Positions 55,690 through 63,564 of a stretch of DNA of 64,000 bases are shown here, in pieces. Source of the DNA: Actinomycetes bacterium (lineage in GTDB: Bacteria > Actinomycetota > Acidimicrobiia > Acidimicrobiales > RAAP-2). How positions within the stretch are numbered: the first letter of the stretch is position 1; each line of letters starts with the position of its first letter. The translations under genes were made by a program, and so were the position numbers. The stretch is from NCBI GenBank assembly GCA_021798955.1, contig JAJZBK010000003.1, positions 1 to 64,000 on the forward strand. Direction: 5' to 3'. The notes beneath the pieces are model-generated. The model ran no database searches, was not told the DNA's origin, and saw only the letters and a list, made by a program, of their open reading frames with translations.

Positions 55690-57165
55690 TCAGCCCCGTC
55701 CCCGGTACGTCGCCCGGAGCCCGACCGCTTCCTTGTTGAGCCGCTTGGTCAGGTGGAGCCCCTCGAGCACGAGCTCGCAGGCACTGGCCACCACACCGGG
55801 CTCCTCGGTACCTCCGGCGAGCGCGAGTACGGGCTCGGCGAGCGCCGGGAGCCGCTCGAGGGTGTCGAGGTAGGCGCCCGAGGGCAGGTCGTCGCCGGCG
55901 TGGACGACGGTGCCCTCGGTGAACGCCCCCACCACCTCCTGGGGATTGCCGAGGCGCACCCGCCGCCGGAACACCGTCACCACGGCGGCGGACACCAGTT
56001 GACCGATGAGGAGGTCCTCGCGTCCCTCCTCGAGGGTCTCGACCTCGACCTTGCCCTGGGTAGAGGCGACGAGCGCCTGCAGGTCCGAGACCCGTGGCAC
56101 GGCGTCGGACTCGCCCGTGCGCAGGGAGCGGCGCACGGCGCTCGCCACCATCGTCTCGTAGTTGGCCACCGTGAGGCGGACCGACACCCCCGAGCGTTGG
56201 TTGAGGTGCGGGCTCTCGCGGGCAAGCTGGCTGAGCTCGGCCACGACCTCGGCCATGAAGTCGGGGACGACCACCCGAGGCAACCCGTCGTCGGCCGAGG
56301 TGCCCGTCTCGTCGAAGGCCCCCGGCAGCTCGGCCTCCTGGCGGGCGATCGCCAGCTCCGTCGCCGCGTCCGGCGGGTAGTGCGTGCGGATCTGGGCGCC
56401 GAAACGGTCCTTGAGGGGCGTGATGATCCGCCCACGGTTGGTGTAGTCCTCGGGGTTGGCCGTGGCCACCAGCACGATGTCGAGCGGAAGCCGGACCCGG
56501 TGCCCGCGGATCTGCACGTCGCGCTCTTCGAGCACGTTGAGCAGGCCTACCTGGATGCGCTCGGCCAGGTCTGGAAGCTCGTTGACGGCGAAGATGCCCC
56601 GGTTGAGCCGAGGGACCAGGCCGTAGTGGATGGTGAGCTCGTCGGAGAGGTAGCGCCCCTCGGCCACCCGGATCGGGTCGACCTCGCCGATCAGGTCGGC
56701 GATGGAGGTGTCCGGGGTGGCCAGCTTCTCGCCGTAACGGTCGCTGCGGTGGACCCAGGCGATCGGGGTGTCGTCGCCCTGCTCGGCCACCAGGTCCTTG
56801 GCGTAGCGGGAGACCGGGTTGGTCGGGTCGTCGTGGATCTCCGAACCGGCCACGACAGGGAGCCACTCGTCGAGCAGGTCGACGAGCGAGCGCACGAGGC
56901 GCGTCTTGGCTTGGCCGCGCTCGCCCAGCAGGATGATGTCGTGCCCGGCGAGCACCGCGTTCTCGAGCTGAGGAAGGACGGTCTCCTCGAAGCCCAGCAC
57001 GCCGCTCACCAGCGGCTGTCCGGCAGCGATCCGAGCCGCCGCGTTGCGCCGGAGCTCGACGGCGACCGGCACCGACCGCCAGCCCGAAGCCCGTAGCTCC
57101 CCCAGGGTGGAGGCCGCCGGAGGAGAGGTGGAAGCGGTCGGGGTGGCAGGCTCCGGGGCGCTCAT
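55690..57165 (-). CDS. MoxR/ChlI-type AAA+ ATPase
   Basis: A 491-residue ring-forming AAA+ ATPase. Walker A is the variant GERGQAKT, Walker B with sensor lies in GIFAVNELPDLAERIQVGLLNVLEE, and sensor 1 is LVATANPEDYTNRG. A helical lid and an additional C-terminal region of about 130 residues follow. The sequence resembles the ChlI/BchI-like branch of the MoxR family. ATG 57165 is supported by a TAGGCT box seven bases upstream. Its VWA partner follows in the same operon. The client is unknown. Confidence 0.9.
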   Translation of the reverse strand: MSAPEPATPTASTSPPAASTLGELRASGWRSVPVAVELRRNAAARIAAGQPLVSGVLGFEETVLPQLENAVLAGHDIILLGERGQAKTRLVRSLVDLLDEWLPVVAGSEIHDDPTNPVSRYAKDLVAEQGDDTPIAWVHRSDRYGEKLATPDTSIADLIGEVDPIRVAEGRYLSDELTIHYGLVPRLNRGIFAVNELPDLAERIQVGLLNVLEERDVQIRGHRVRLPLDIVLVATANPEDYTNRGRIITPLKDRFGAQIRTHYPPDAATELAIARQEAELPGAFDETGTSADDGLPRVVVPDFMAEVVAELSQLARESPHLNQRSGVSVRLTVANYETMVASAVRRSLRTGESDAVPRVSDLQALVASTQGKVEVETLEEGREDLLIGQLVSAAVVTVFRRRVRLGNPQEVVGAFTEGTVVHAGDDLPSGAYLDTLERLPALAEPVLALAGGTEEPGVVASACELVLEGLHLTKRLNKEAVGLRATYRGRG

Positions 57166-57172
57166 GGAAGCG

Positions 57173-57178
57173 AGCCTA
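57173..57178 (-). promoter_or_regulatory. Leaderless -10 box of the MoxR-VWA operon
   Basis: TAGGCT on the minus strand, seven bases before the ATG at 57165. Confidence 0.5.
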
Positions 57179-57209
57179 GGCGTGTCCCCCACCCCGCCGT
57201 TCGCCACCC

Positions 57210-57253
57210 GGAGCACGGTCGGAGCACGGTCGGAGCGAGCTCGGAGCGGGGTC
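57210..57253. repeat. 11-bp tandem repeat between MoxR and sdh operons
   Basis: Four 11-base units: two perfect GGAGCACGGTC, then GGAGCGAGCTC and GGAGCGGGGTC. They lie in the divergent intergenic region, about 30 bases behind the MoxR -10 box. Confidence 0.85.
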
Positions 57254-57417
57254 CCGGCGCCTTGGACGAGCAGCGCTCCGGGCCCGGTTTTCACCTCGTG
57301 GCCGTTCGGGTGGAAAGATGGCCGCGACACGCGGCTCGAGCCTTTCGGCTCGCGCGGCAACGCGGGACCGCCCGGCCGAGCCGGGCACGCCCCGCCCAGC
57401 AGCCAGGGAGGAGTGCA

Positions 57418-58242
57418 GTGACAACCTTGGAGGACGTCTCGACGACCCCGGTCGTGCTCGGCGGTGTCCGCGGTGGGCCGCCGGTCCCGACCCTGCGCAA
57501 GGACCGATGGTGGGTCCAGCCGATCGTGACCGTCGTCGTGCTGACCGCGTTCGTCGCCTACGCCACGTGGGCGGCGTTCGTGAACAAGGACTACTACGCC
57601 GGCGCCACCATGCACCGCGACCTGATCTCGCCCTTCTACTCACCCTGCCTCACCGAGAGCTGCGTGCCCGGTAGCCACCCCGGCACCATCATCACCTGGT
57701 GGCAGATCTCGCCGGCGCTGCTCATCCTCATCTTCCCGCTCGGGTTCCGGCTCACCTGCTACTACTACCGCAAGGCCTACTACCGGGCGTTCTGGTGGGC
57801 CCCGCCCGCGTGTGCCGTGGCCGACGCCCACGGGAGCTACAAGGGCGAGTCGCGCTTCCCGCTCATCCTGCAGAACATTCACCGGTACTTCTTCTTCGCC
57901 GGCCTGATCTTCAACGTGCTGCTGACCATCGACGCCGTCATGGCCTTCCGCCAGCCGGGCGTGGGCATCGGCTTCAGCGTGGGAACCGCGGTCCTCTGCG
58001 TCAACGCCTGCCTGCTCTGGCTCTACTCGCTGAGCTGCCACGCCTGCCGCCACCTGTGCGGCGGCGGCTTGAAGAAGTTCTCCGAGCACCCCATCCGCCA
58101 CCGCATCTGGAAGGCGCTGACCCCGCTCAACGCCCACCACATGGTCTTCGCCTGGATGAGCCTCGTCTTCGTGGCGCTGACCGACGTCTACGTGCGGCTG
58201 GTGGCGAGCGGCGCCATCCACGACTACGGCTTCCACTTCTGA
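57418..58242 (+). CDS. sdhC: Succinate dehydrogenase membrane cytochrome b subunit
   Basis: A 274-residue membrane anchor with five or more helices. It follows the enlarged actinobacterial type, in which one protein carries the heme and quinone-binding functions. Membrane-embedded histidines are in ILQNIHRYFFFAGL and PLNAHHMVFAWMSL. An extracytoplasmic loop with two cysteines (SPCLTESCVPGSHPG) and cysteine/histidine-rich SLSCHACRHLCGG are unusual extra features. GTG 57418 has GGAGGAG six bases upstream. It heads the sdhCAB operon, 21 bases before sdhA. Confidence 0.88.
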   Translation: MTTLEDVSTTPVVLGGVRGGPPVPTLRKDRWWVQPIVTVVVLTAFVAYATWAAFVNKDYYAGATMHRDLISPFYSPCLTESCVPGSHPGTIITWWQISPALLILIFPLGFRLTCYYYRKAYYRAFWWAPPACAVADAHGSYKGESRFPLILQNIHRYFFFAGLIFNVLLTIDAVMAFRQPGVGIGFSVGTAVLCVNACLLWLYSLSCHACRHLCGGGLKKFSEHPIRHRIWKALTPLNAHHMVFAWMSLVFVALTDVYVRLVASGAIHDYGFHF

Positions 58243-58263
58243 TCGCGAGGGACCCCGCCCACC

Positions 58264-60108
58264 ATGCCTGAGATCGAATCCCACGACGTCGACGTCGTCA
58301 TCATCGGGGCCGGCGGCGCCGGCCTGCGAGCAGCCATCGAGGCCAAGGCCCGCGGGCTGCGCGTCGCCCTCGTCTGCAAGTCACTGCTGGGCAAAGCCCA
58401 CACCGTCATGGCCGAAGGAGGTGCCGCTGCGGCCCTCGGCAACGTCTATCCCGAGGACAACTGGCAGGTCCACTTCCGTGACACCATGCGGGGCGGCAAG
58501 ATGCTCAACAACTGGAGGATGGCCCAGCTCCACGCCCAGGAGGCGCCTGACCGCATCCGCGAGCTGGAGGAGTGGGGCGCCCTCTTCGACCGCACCAAGG
58601 ACGGGCTGATCCTCCAGCGCGACTTCGGCGGCCATCGCTACGCCCGCCTCGCCCACATCGGCGACCGTACCGGCCTCGAGCTCATCCGCACCCTCCAGCA
58701 GAAGGCCGTGGCCGACGGGGTCGAGGTGTTCATGGAGCTCAAGGTCCTCCGTCTCCTCCACGACGACAGCGGTGCGGTGGCTGGCCTCGTCGGCTACTGG
58801 CGCCCGTCGGGAGCGTTCGTCTCCTTCACCACCAAGGCCGTCGTGCTGGCGACCGGCGGGATCGGCAAGTCGTGGAAGTACACGTCGAACTCGTGGGAGT
58901 CGACCGGCGACGGTCACGCCATGGCGGTGTGGGCCGGCGCCGACATGATCGACATGGAGGCCGTCCAGTTCCACCCGACCGGCATGGTCTGGCCCCTGTC
59001 GGTCCGCGGGATCCTCGTCACCGAGGGCGTCCGGGGTGACGGCGGCGTGCTGCGGAACTCCGAGGGGCGGCGGTTCATGTTCGACTACATCCCCCCGATG
59101 TTCGCCGCCGAGACGGCCGACTCGGAGGAGGAGGCGGACAGGTGGTACACGGACCACTCGGCCGGCCGGCGTCCGCCCGAGCTGTTGCCGCGTGACGAAG
59201 TGGCCCGCTCGATCAACAGCGAGGTGAAGGCCGGACGCGGCAGCCCCCACGGCGGAGTCTTCCTCGACATCGCCTCCCGCCGGACGGCCGAGGACATCCG
59301 CCGCCGTCTGCCGTCGATGTACCACCAGTTCAAGGAGCTCGCCGGCGTCGACATCACCGCCGAGGCGATGGAGGTGGGCCCCACGTGCCACTACGTGATG
59401 GGTGGCGTGCGGGTCGACGCCGACACGGCAGCCACCACCGTCCCGGGGCTCTTCGCCGCTGGTGAGGTCGCCGGCGGCATGCACGGCTCCAACCGGCTCG
59501 GAGGAAACTCCCTCTCCGACCTGCTCGTCTTCGGGCGCCGGGCCGGGATGGGCGCGGCCGACTACGTCGAGGGCCGCTCGGGGACGGTCTCGGTCGACCC
59601 GGGAGCGGCAGAGGAGGTCGTGCGCGCTGCGACCGCCCTCTTCGAGCGCGAGTCGGGTGAGAACCCCTACGACATCCAGCACGATCTGCAGGAGACCATG
59701 CAGAGCCTGGTCGGGATCATCCGCACCGGCTCGGAGCTGGAGGAGGCGATGGGCAAGCTGGAGGAGCTCGAGGAGCGTGCCGCCAACATCGCCGTCACCG
59801 GGGGGCCGCAGTACAACCCAGGGTGGAACCTGGCGACCGACCTCCCCTCGATGCTGACCGTGTCGCGGTGCACGACCCAGGGAGCCATCCACCGGACCGA
59901 GAGCCGGGGCGGCCACACCCGCGACGACTACCCCGCTCCCGACGCCGAACTGGGCAAGGTCAACTTCGTCCAGCGCGTCCCGGCGGGCGGCGCCCAGCCC
60001 GGCGGCGCGGTGGGCACACCGTCGATCCGCTCCATCACCATCACCCCCGAGCCGCTTCCGGTCATGCCGGACGAGCTCCAGGCCCTGTTCAACGAGGAGG
60101 CGCACTGA
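58264..60108 (+). CDS. sdhA: Succinate dehydrogenase/fumarate reductase flavoprotein subunit
   Basis: A 614-residue FAD subunit that oxidises succinate to fumarate. FAD fold: VDVVIIGAGGAGLRAAIEA. The covalent-FAD region and dicarboxylate site are in KAHTVMAEGGAAAALGN and VQFHPTGM; the catalytic arginine lies in RRFMFDYIPP or the HGSNRLGGNSLSDLLVFGRRAG region. The C-terminal domain has PSMLTVSRCTTQGAIHRTESRGGHTRDDYP. In the HTVMAEGG stretch the histidine that binds FAD covalently is visible. The stop overlaps the sdhB start (TGATG). Confidence 0.96.
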   Translation: MPEIESHDVDVVIIGAGGAGLRAAIEAKARGLRVALVCKSLLGKAHTVMAEGGAAAALGNVYPEDNWQVHFRDTMRGGKMLNNWRMAQLHAQEAPDRIRELEEWGALFDRTKDGLILQRDFGGHRYARLAHIGDRTGLELIRTLQQKAVADGVEVFMELKVLRLLHDDSGAVAGLVGYWRPSGAFVSFTTKAVVLATGGIGKSWKYTSNSWESTGDGHAMAVWAGADMIDMEAVQFHPTGMVWPLSVRGILVTEGVRGDGGVLRNSEGRRFMFDYIPPMFAAETADSEEEADRWYTDHSAGRRPPELLPRDEVARSINSEVKAGRGSPHGGVFLDIASRRTAEDIRRRLPSMYHQFKELAGVDITAEAMEVGPTCHYVMGGVRVDADTAATTVPGLFAAGEVAGGMHGSNRLGGNSLSDLLVFGRRAGMGAADYVEGRSGTVSVDPGAAEEVVRAATALFERESGENPYDIQHDLQETMQSLVGIIRTGSELEEAMGKLEELEERAANIAVTGGPQYNPGWNLATDLPSMLTVSRCTTQGAIHRTESRGGHTRDDYPAPDAELGKVNFVQRVPAGGAQPGGAVGTPSIRSITITPEPLPVMPDELQALFNEEAH

Positions 60109-61022
60109 TGGCCGACGACACCACCACCCCCCGCACCGACGGAGGCGCTGGCGCCGCCGGCGAGCGGACGGTGACCATGCGGCTGTGGCGAGGCGACGCC
60201 TCCGGTGGCGAGTTCGTCGACTACGTGCTTCCGGCCGTCGAGGGCGAGGTCGTCCTCGACGTCGTCCACCGCGTCCAGGCGACCTTGGCACCCGACCTGG
60301 CGTGCCGGTGGAACTGCAAGGCAGGCAAGTGCGGCTCGTGCTCGACCGAGATCAACGGCAAGCCAAGCCTGATGTGCATGACTCGCATGGACACGCTCCC
60401 GACCGACGAAGCCATCACCGTCGCGCCGATGAAGACCTTCCCGGTGCTGCGAGACCTGGTGACAGACGTGTCGTACAACTACGAGGTCGCCAAGCGCATC
60501 CCGCCCTTCAACCCGCGGCCCAAGACCGACGACGAGGTGGCCGCTGGGGGCTACCGCATGCAGCAGATCGACGTCGAGCGGAGCCAGGAGTTCCGCAAGT
60601 GCATCGAGTGCTACCTGTGCCAGGACGTCTGCCACGTCATCCGTGACCATGAGGAGAACAAGACCGCCTACGCCGGCCCCCGGTTCTTCGCCCGGTCGGC
60701 CGAGCTCGAGATGCACCCGTTGGACGCCACCGACCGCCGCGAGCTCCTCCAGGAGGAGCAGGGCCTCAACAAGTGCAATATCACCAAGTGCTGCACCGAG
60801 GTCTGCCCCGAGCACATCAAGATCACCGACAACGCCATCATCCCGCTCAAGGAGCGGGTGGTGGACGCTCGCTACGACCCGGTGGCCTGGCTTGGCCGCA
60901 AGATCCTCCGCCGGACCAAGGGAACGGCCGCGGCGGCCGCGGCCACCGCTCCGGCGCACGGTCCGGCAGCCGTCCAGCCCGCTGTCGAGGTGACAGGGAT
61001 CCCCGGCCCGCAGCGCCGCTGA
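60108..61022 (+). CDS. sdhB: Succinate dehydrogenase iron-sulfur subunit
   Basis: A 304-residue electron-transfer subunit. The 2Fe-2S domain has CRWNCKAGKCGSCSTEI with a fourth cysteine in SLMCMT. The 4Fe-4S and 3Fe-4S clusters are in CIECYLCQDVCHV and NKCNITKCCTEVCPEHIKI. An alanine-rich C-terminal tail of about 40 residues (TKGTAAAAAATAPAH) follows. It passes electrons from SdhA to the membrane subunit. The SCP2 gene starts eight bases after its stop. Confidence 0.96.
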   Translation: MADDTTTPRTDGGAGAAGERTVTMRLWRGDASGGEFVDYVLPAVEGEVVLDVVHRVQATLAPDLACRWNCKAGKCGSCSTEINGKPSLMCMTRMDTLPTDEAITVAPMKTFPVLRDLVTDVSYNYEVAKRIPPFNPRPKTDDEVAAGGYRMQQIDVERSQEFRKCIECYLCQDVCHVIRDHEENKTAYAGPRFFARSAELEMHPLDATDRRELLQEEQGLNKCNITKCCTEVCPEHIKITDNAIIPLKERVVDARYDPVAWLGRKILRRTKGTAAAAAATAPAHGPAAVQPAVEVTGIPGPQRR

Positions 61023-61030
61023 GCCACGGG

Positions 61031-61459
61031 GTGCCCCGCTTCCTCACGCCCGAGTGGGTGGCGGCGTTCGACGCCGCCCTGGCCGGCGCCACCCTGCCCC
61101 GTCTCGGTGCCGAGGCGGGGCTCGCCGCGGCCGGTGGGCACTTCGCCGTGCGCCAAGAGGTCCGAGGGGGTCCCGACGGGGACGTCGCCGTCACCCTGCG
61201 GGCCGAGGACGGAGCGCTGCGAGCATCCTGGTCGCGCCTCGACGAGCCTGCCGGTGACGCGCCGGGTCCCGACGTGACCGTGATGCTCTCGTACCAGGAC
61301 GCCCGCGACCTGGTCGCCGGCACGCTCACCCCCGCGGCCGCGCTCGCCGAGGGACGGATCAAGGTACGCGGCGACCTCTCGGTCCTGGTGGCCAGCCAGA
61401 CCCTGCTGGCCGCCGCGCAGCCTGCCATCGAGCCCGTCGCCGCCGCTACGACGTACTGA
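61031..61459 (+). CDS. SCP2 sterol-transfer-type protein
   Basis: A 142-residue protein of the SCP2/YhbT lipid-binding fold: FLTPEWVAAFDAALAG at the start, then a strand-rich part and the typical helical end VMLSYQDARDLVAGTLTPAAALAEGRIKVRGDLSVLVA. Such proteins bind lipid-like molecules in a tunnel. The link to sdhB (eight bases) suggests co-transcription; a quinone- or lipid-related role is inferred. GTG 61031 is the only start that fits. Confidence 0.8.
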   Translation: MPRFLTPEWVAAFDAALAGATLPRLGAEAGLAAAGGHFAVRQEVRGGPDGDVAVTLRAEDGALRASWSRLDEPAGDAPGPDVTVMLSYQDARDLVAGTLTPAAALAEGRIKVRGDLSVLVASQTLLAAAQPAIEPVAAATTY

Positions 61460-61565
61460 GCCACCGCTCCCCCTCGGCGGCGGGAGGGACCCACCCCCGC
61501 GCTGCTCAGGGCCGGTTCCGGAGGGAGCGCACGGCCTCCGCGTGGCGGCACACGGACAGACGTGG

Positions 61566-61571
61566 CACGCT
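61566..61571 (+). promoter_or_regulatory. Leaderless -10 box of the VOC gene
   Basis: CACGCT, exactly six bases before the ATG at 61578. Confidence 0.45.
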
Positions 61572-61577
61572 GCCGAC

Positions 61578-61979
61578 ATGGAGGTCCTGAGCAGCCGCAC
61601 CATCATCCACCCCCGCGACCTCGAACGCTCGACCGCGTTCTACCGCGACAGTCTCGGCCTCGCCGTCGCCCGCGAGTTCGGCTCGGGGCGCTTTCGGGGC
61701 ACGGTCTTCTTCGCCGGCGGCGGGCTGCTCGAAGTCGTCGGGGGACGGGGGGACGACGGTGCCCGGCCCCAAGGGGCGGTTGCCCTGTGGCTGCAGGTGC
61801 GCGACGCGTCGGCCGCGGTCACCGAGCTCGAGAGCAGGGGCGTCGCGATCGCCCGCCCGCCGGTCAGCGAGCCATGGGGGCTCGTCGAGGCCTGGGTGGA
61901 GGACCCCGACGGCATCCGGGTCCACGTGGTCGAAGTGCCCGAGGACCACCCGCTCCGTCGGGACACCCGCTCCCTGTGA
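61578..61979 (+). CDS. VOC/glyoxalase-bleomycin resistance family protein
   Basis: A 133-residue vicinal-oxygen-chelate protein with the two-repeat beta-alpha-beta fold. Repeat one: IIHPRDLERSTAFYRDSLGL; repeat two: WLQVRDASAAVTELESRGV with the metal glutamate in AWVEDPDGIRVHVVEV. The first putative metal residue is His in IIHPRD. Probably a metal-dependent lyase, isomerase or binding protein; substrate unknown. The start is taken from the leaderless promoter; an earlier ATG (61542) would add residues without family support. Confidence 0.87.
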   Translation: MEVLSSRTIIHPRDLERSTAFYRDSLGLAVAREFGSGRFRGTVFFAGGGLLEVVGGRGDDGARPQGAVALWLQVRDASAAVTELESRGVAIARPPVSEPWGLVEAWVEDPDGIRVHVVEVPEDHPLRRDTRSL

Positions 61980-62086
61980 CGCCCTGGCCTGGCAGTTCCC
62001 GACGCCCGAGCGGCGCCTGACCCGTTCGTCGTGCTCGAGGCACGAAGTGCGCCAGAGCCGGGGGCGCGGCTACCAACGCCAGGCAG

Positions 62087-62092
62087 TAAGGT
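62087..62092 (+). promoter_or_regulatory. -10 box of the 70-residue protein gene
   Basis: TAAGGT, 33 bases before the GTG at 62126. A strong AAAGGGGA ribosome site lies between them, so this gene has a short leader. Confidence 0.5.
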
Positions 62093-62125
62093 CGGACCGG
62101 AGCACCGACACGAAAGGGGACCCAC

Positions 62126-62338
62126 GTGGACCTGACCGGAGTCTGTGACGACCACGTGCTCACGCGCTACCGCGAGCTCCTCGACGCCGAGGACGCTGCG
62201 TTCGACGCGCTGGAGCACGACTGCGAGGACGGCGACCGGGCCCGGTGGGAAGTGGACGTGGCGGCCTGGCAGCAGGCGCTCACGAAGAAGATCGCCTTCC
62301 TCCAGGGTCTCGGGTTCGAGGTGTCCATTCCTGCCTGA
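62126..62338 (+). CDS. Small acidic helical protein, 70 residues
   Basis: An unrecognised acidic protein, predicted mostly helical: YRELLDAEDAAFDALEHDCE and WEVDVAAWQQALTKKIAFLQ. AAAGGGGA lies five bases before the GTG, the best ribosome site in this part of the window. It has one TAAGGT promoter box. It is convergent with mdh, separated by a strong hairpin. No function assigned; the translation signals and codon use argue that it is real. Confidence 0.7.
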   Translation: MDLTGVCDDHVLTRYRELLDAEDAAFDALEHDCEDGDRARWEVDVAAWQQALTKKIAFLQGLGFEVSIPA

Positions 62339-62369
62339 ACGCCCGCCGGCTACGGCCATAGCGGCTTCG

Positions 62370-62401
62370 CTCGGCAGCTCGACAGCTCGGCAGCTCGACA
62401 C
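62370..62401. repeat. 8-bp tandem repeat, 4 copies
   Basis: Alternating CTCGGCAG and CTCGACAG units (16-base higher order) between the 70-residue gene and the terminator hairpin. Confidence 0.85.
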
Positions 62402-62413
62402 AACGTGACGGCC

Positions 62414-62456
62414 GCCCACGACGGCGCCCTCCACGTCGGAGGGCGCCGTCGTGGGC
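62414..62456. terminator. Bidirectional terminator hairpin between convergent genes
   Basis: A perfect 19-base inverted repeat (62414-62432 with 62438-62456) and a five-base loop. It lies between the convergent 70-residue gene and mdh, and has no T-tract on either side, as is common for GC-rich actinobacterial terminators. Confidence 0.8.
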
Positions 62457-62487
62457 ACGTCCTTCAGGACATCGGAGAGCGTCTCGC

Positions 62488-63492
62488 TCAGGGAAGCAGC
62501 GAGGCCACCTCGGACCGCTCCCCCTCCAGCTCCTCGACGGTCAGGCGCACCCGCTCGGCGGCGAACGCGTCGTGCTCGAGGCCCTCGACCACCGACCACG
62601 AACCGTCGGCTGCCACCCGCACGGGGAAGCCGAACTGCAGGCCCTCGGGGACCCCGTACTCGCCGCGTGACACCACGGCCAGGGAGGTCCAGTCGTCCCC
62701 TTCCGTCGGCGTGCGGATGCTGACCACCGAGTCGATGGCCGCGTTGGCGGCCGACGCGGCCGACGAGGCACCTCTGGCGTCGATGATGGCGGCACCCCGC
62801 TTCTGCACCGTGGTGAGGAACTCGCCCTGCAACCACGCCTCGTCGGCGATCACGTCGGGTGCCGGTCGTCCGCCGATGCGAGCGTGGGCGAAGTCGGGGA
62901 ACTGCGTCGAGGAGTGGTTGCCCCAGATGGCCAGGTTGGTGACGTCCGCCACCGGGACGCCGGCCCGCTTGGCCAGCTGGGTCTTCGCCCGGTTCTCGTC
63001 GAGCCGGGTCATGGAGAAGAAGCGGTCCGCCGGCACCTCGGGGGCGTTGGCCCGGGCGATCAGGCAGTTGGTGTTGCAGGGGTTCCCCACCACCAGCACC
63101 CGGACGTCGGAGGCGGCGTTGGCGGCGATCGCCTTGCCCTGGGGGCCGAAGATCCCGCCGTTGATCGAGAGCAGGTCGCCCCGCTCCATGCCCGCCTTGC
63201 GCGGCACCGATCCCACCAGGAGGGCCCAGGACGTCCCGTCGAACCCGGTCTTCAGGTCGGAGGTGGCGACGATATCGGCGAGCAGCGGGAACGCGCAGTC
63301 GTCGAGCTCCATCACCACACCTTCGAGCGCCTTCATCGCCGGCTCGATCTCGAGGAGGCGAAGGACGACGGGCTGGTCGGGTCCGAGGAGGTGCCCGGAG
63401 GCGATCCGGAAGAGGAGCGAGTACCCGATCTGACCGGCCGCTCCGGTCACGGTGACCTGGACGGGGGGCTTGGTGGAGGAGTTAGCAGCCAT
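62488..63492 (-). CDS. mdh: Malate dehydrogenase
   Basis: A 334-residue NAD-dependent TCA-cycle enzyme. The nucleotide loop is [40 protein letters not shown] contains the substrate arginines; [30 protein letters not shown] and the catalytic histidine in [16 protein letters not shown] follow. This is the long MDH type shared by actinobacteria and eukaryotic cytosol. ATG 63492 is backed by a TAGCCT box seven bases upstream. With sdhCAB it supplies two TCA steps in one region. Confidence 0.97.
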   Translation of the reverse strand: MAANSSTKPPVQVTVTGAAGQIGYSLLFRIASGHLLGPDQPVVLRLLEIEPAMKALEGVVMELDDCAFPLLADIVATSDLKTGFDGTSWALLVGSVPRKAGMERGDLLSINGGIFGPQGKAIAANAASDVRVLVVGNPCNTNCLIARANAPEVPADRFFSMTRLDENRAKTQLAKRAGVPVADVTNLAIWGNHSSTQFPDFAHARIGGRPAPDVIADEAWLQGEFLTTVQKRGAAIIDARGASSAASAANAAIDSVVSIRTPTEGDDWTSLAVVSRGEYGVPEGLQFGFPVRVAADGSWSVVEGLEHDAFAAERVRLTVEELEGERSEVASLLP

Positions 63493-63499
63493 GCAGCCG

Positions 63500-63505
63500 A
63501 GGCTA
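63500..63505 (-). promoter_or_regulatory. Leaderless -10 box of mdh
   Basis: TAGCCT on the minus strand, seven bases before the ATG at 63492. Confidence 0.5.
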
Positions 63506-63564
63506 CTCGGCCGCCCTGTGGACAGGCGAACCGGCAGCGCCGCCCGGGGCGGTCGAGGCCCTGG

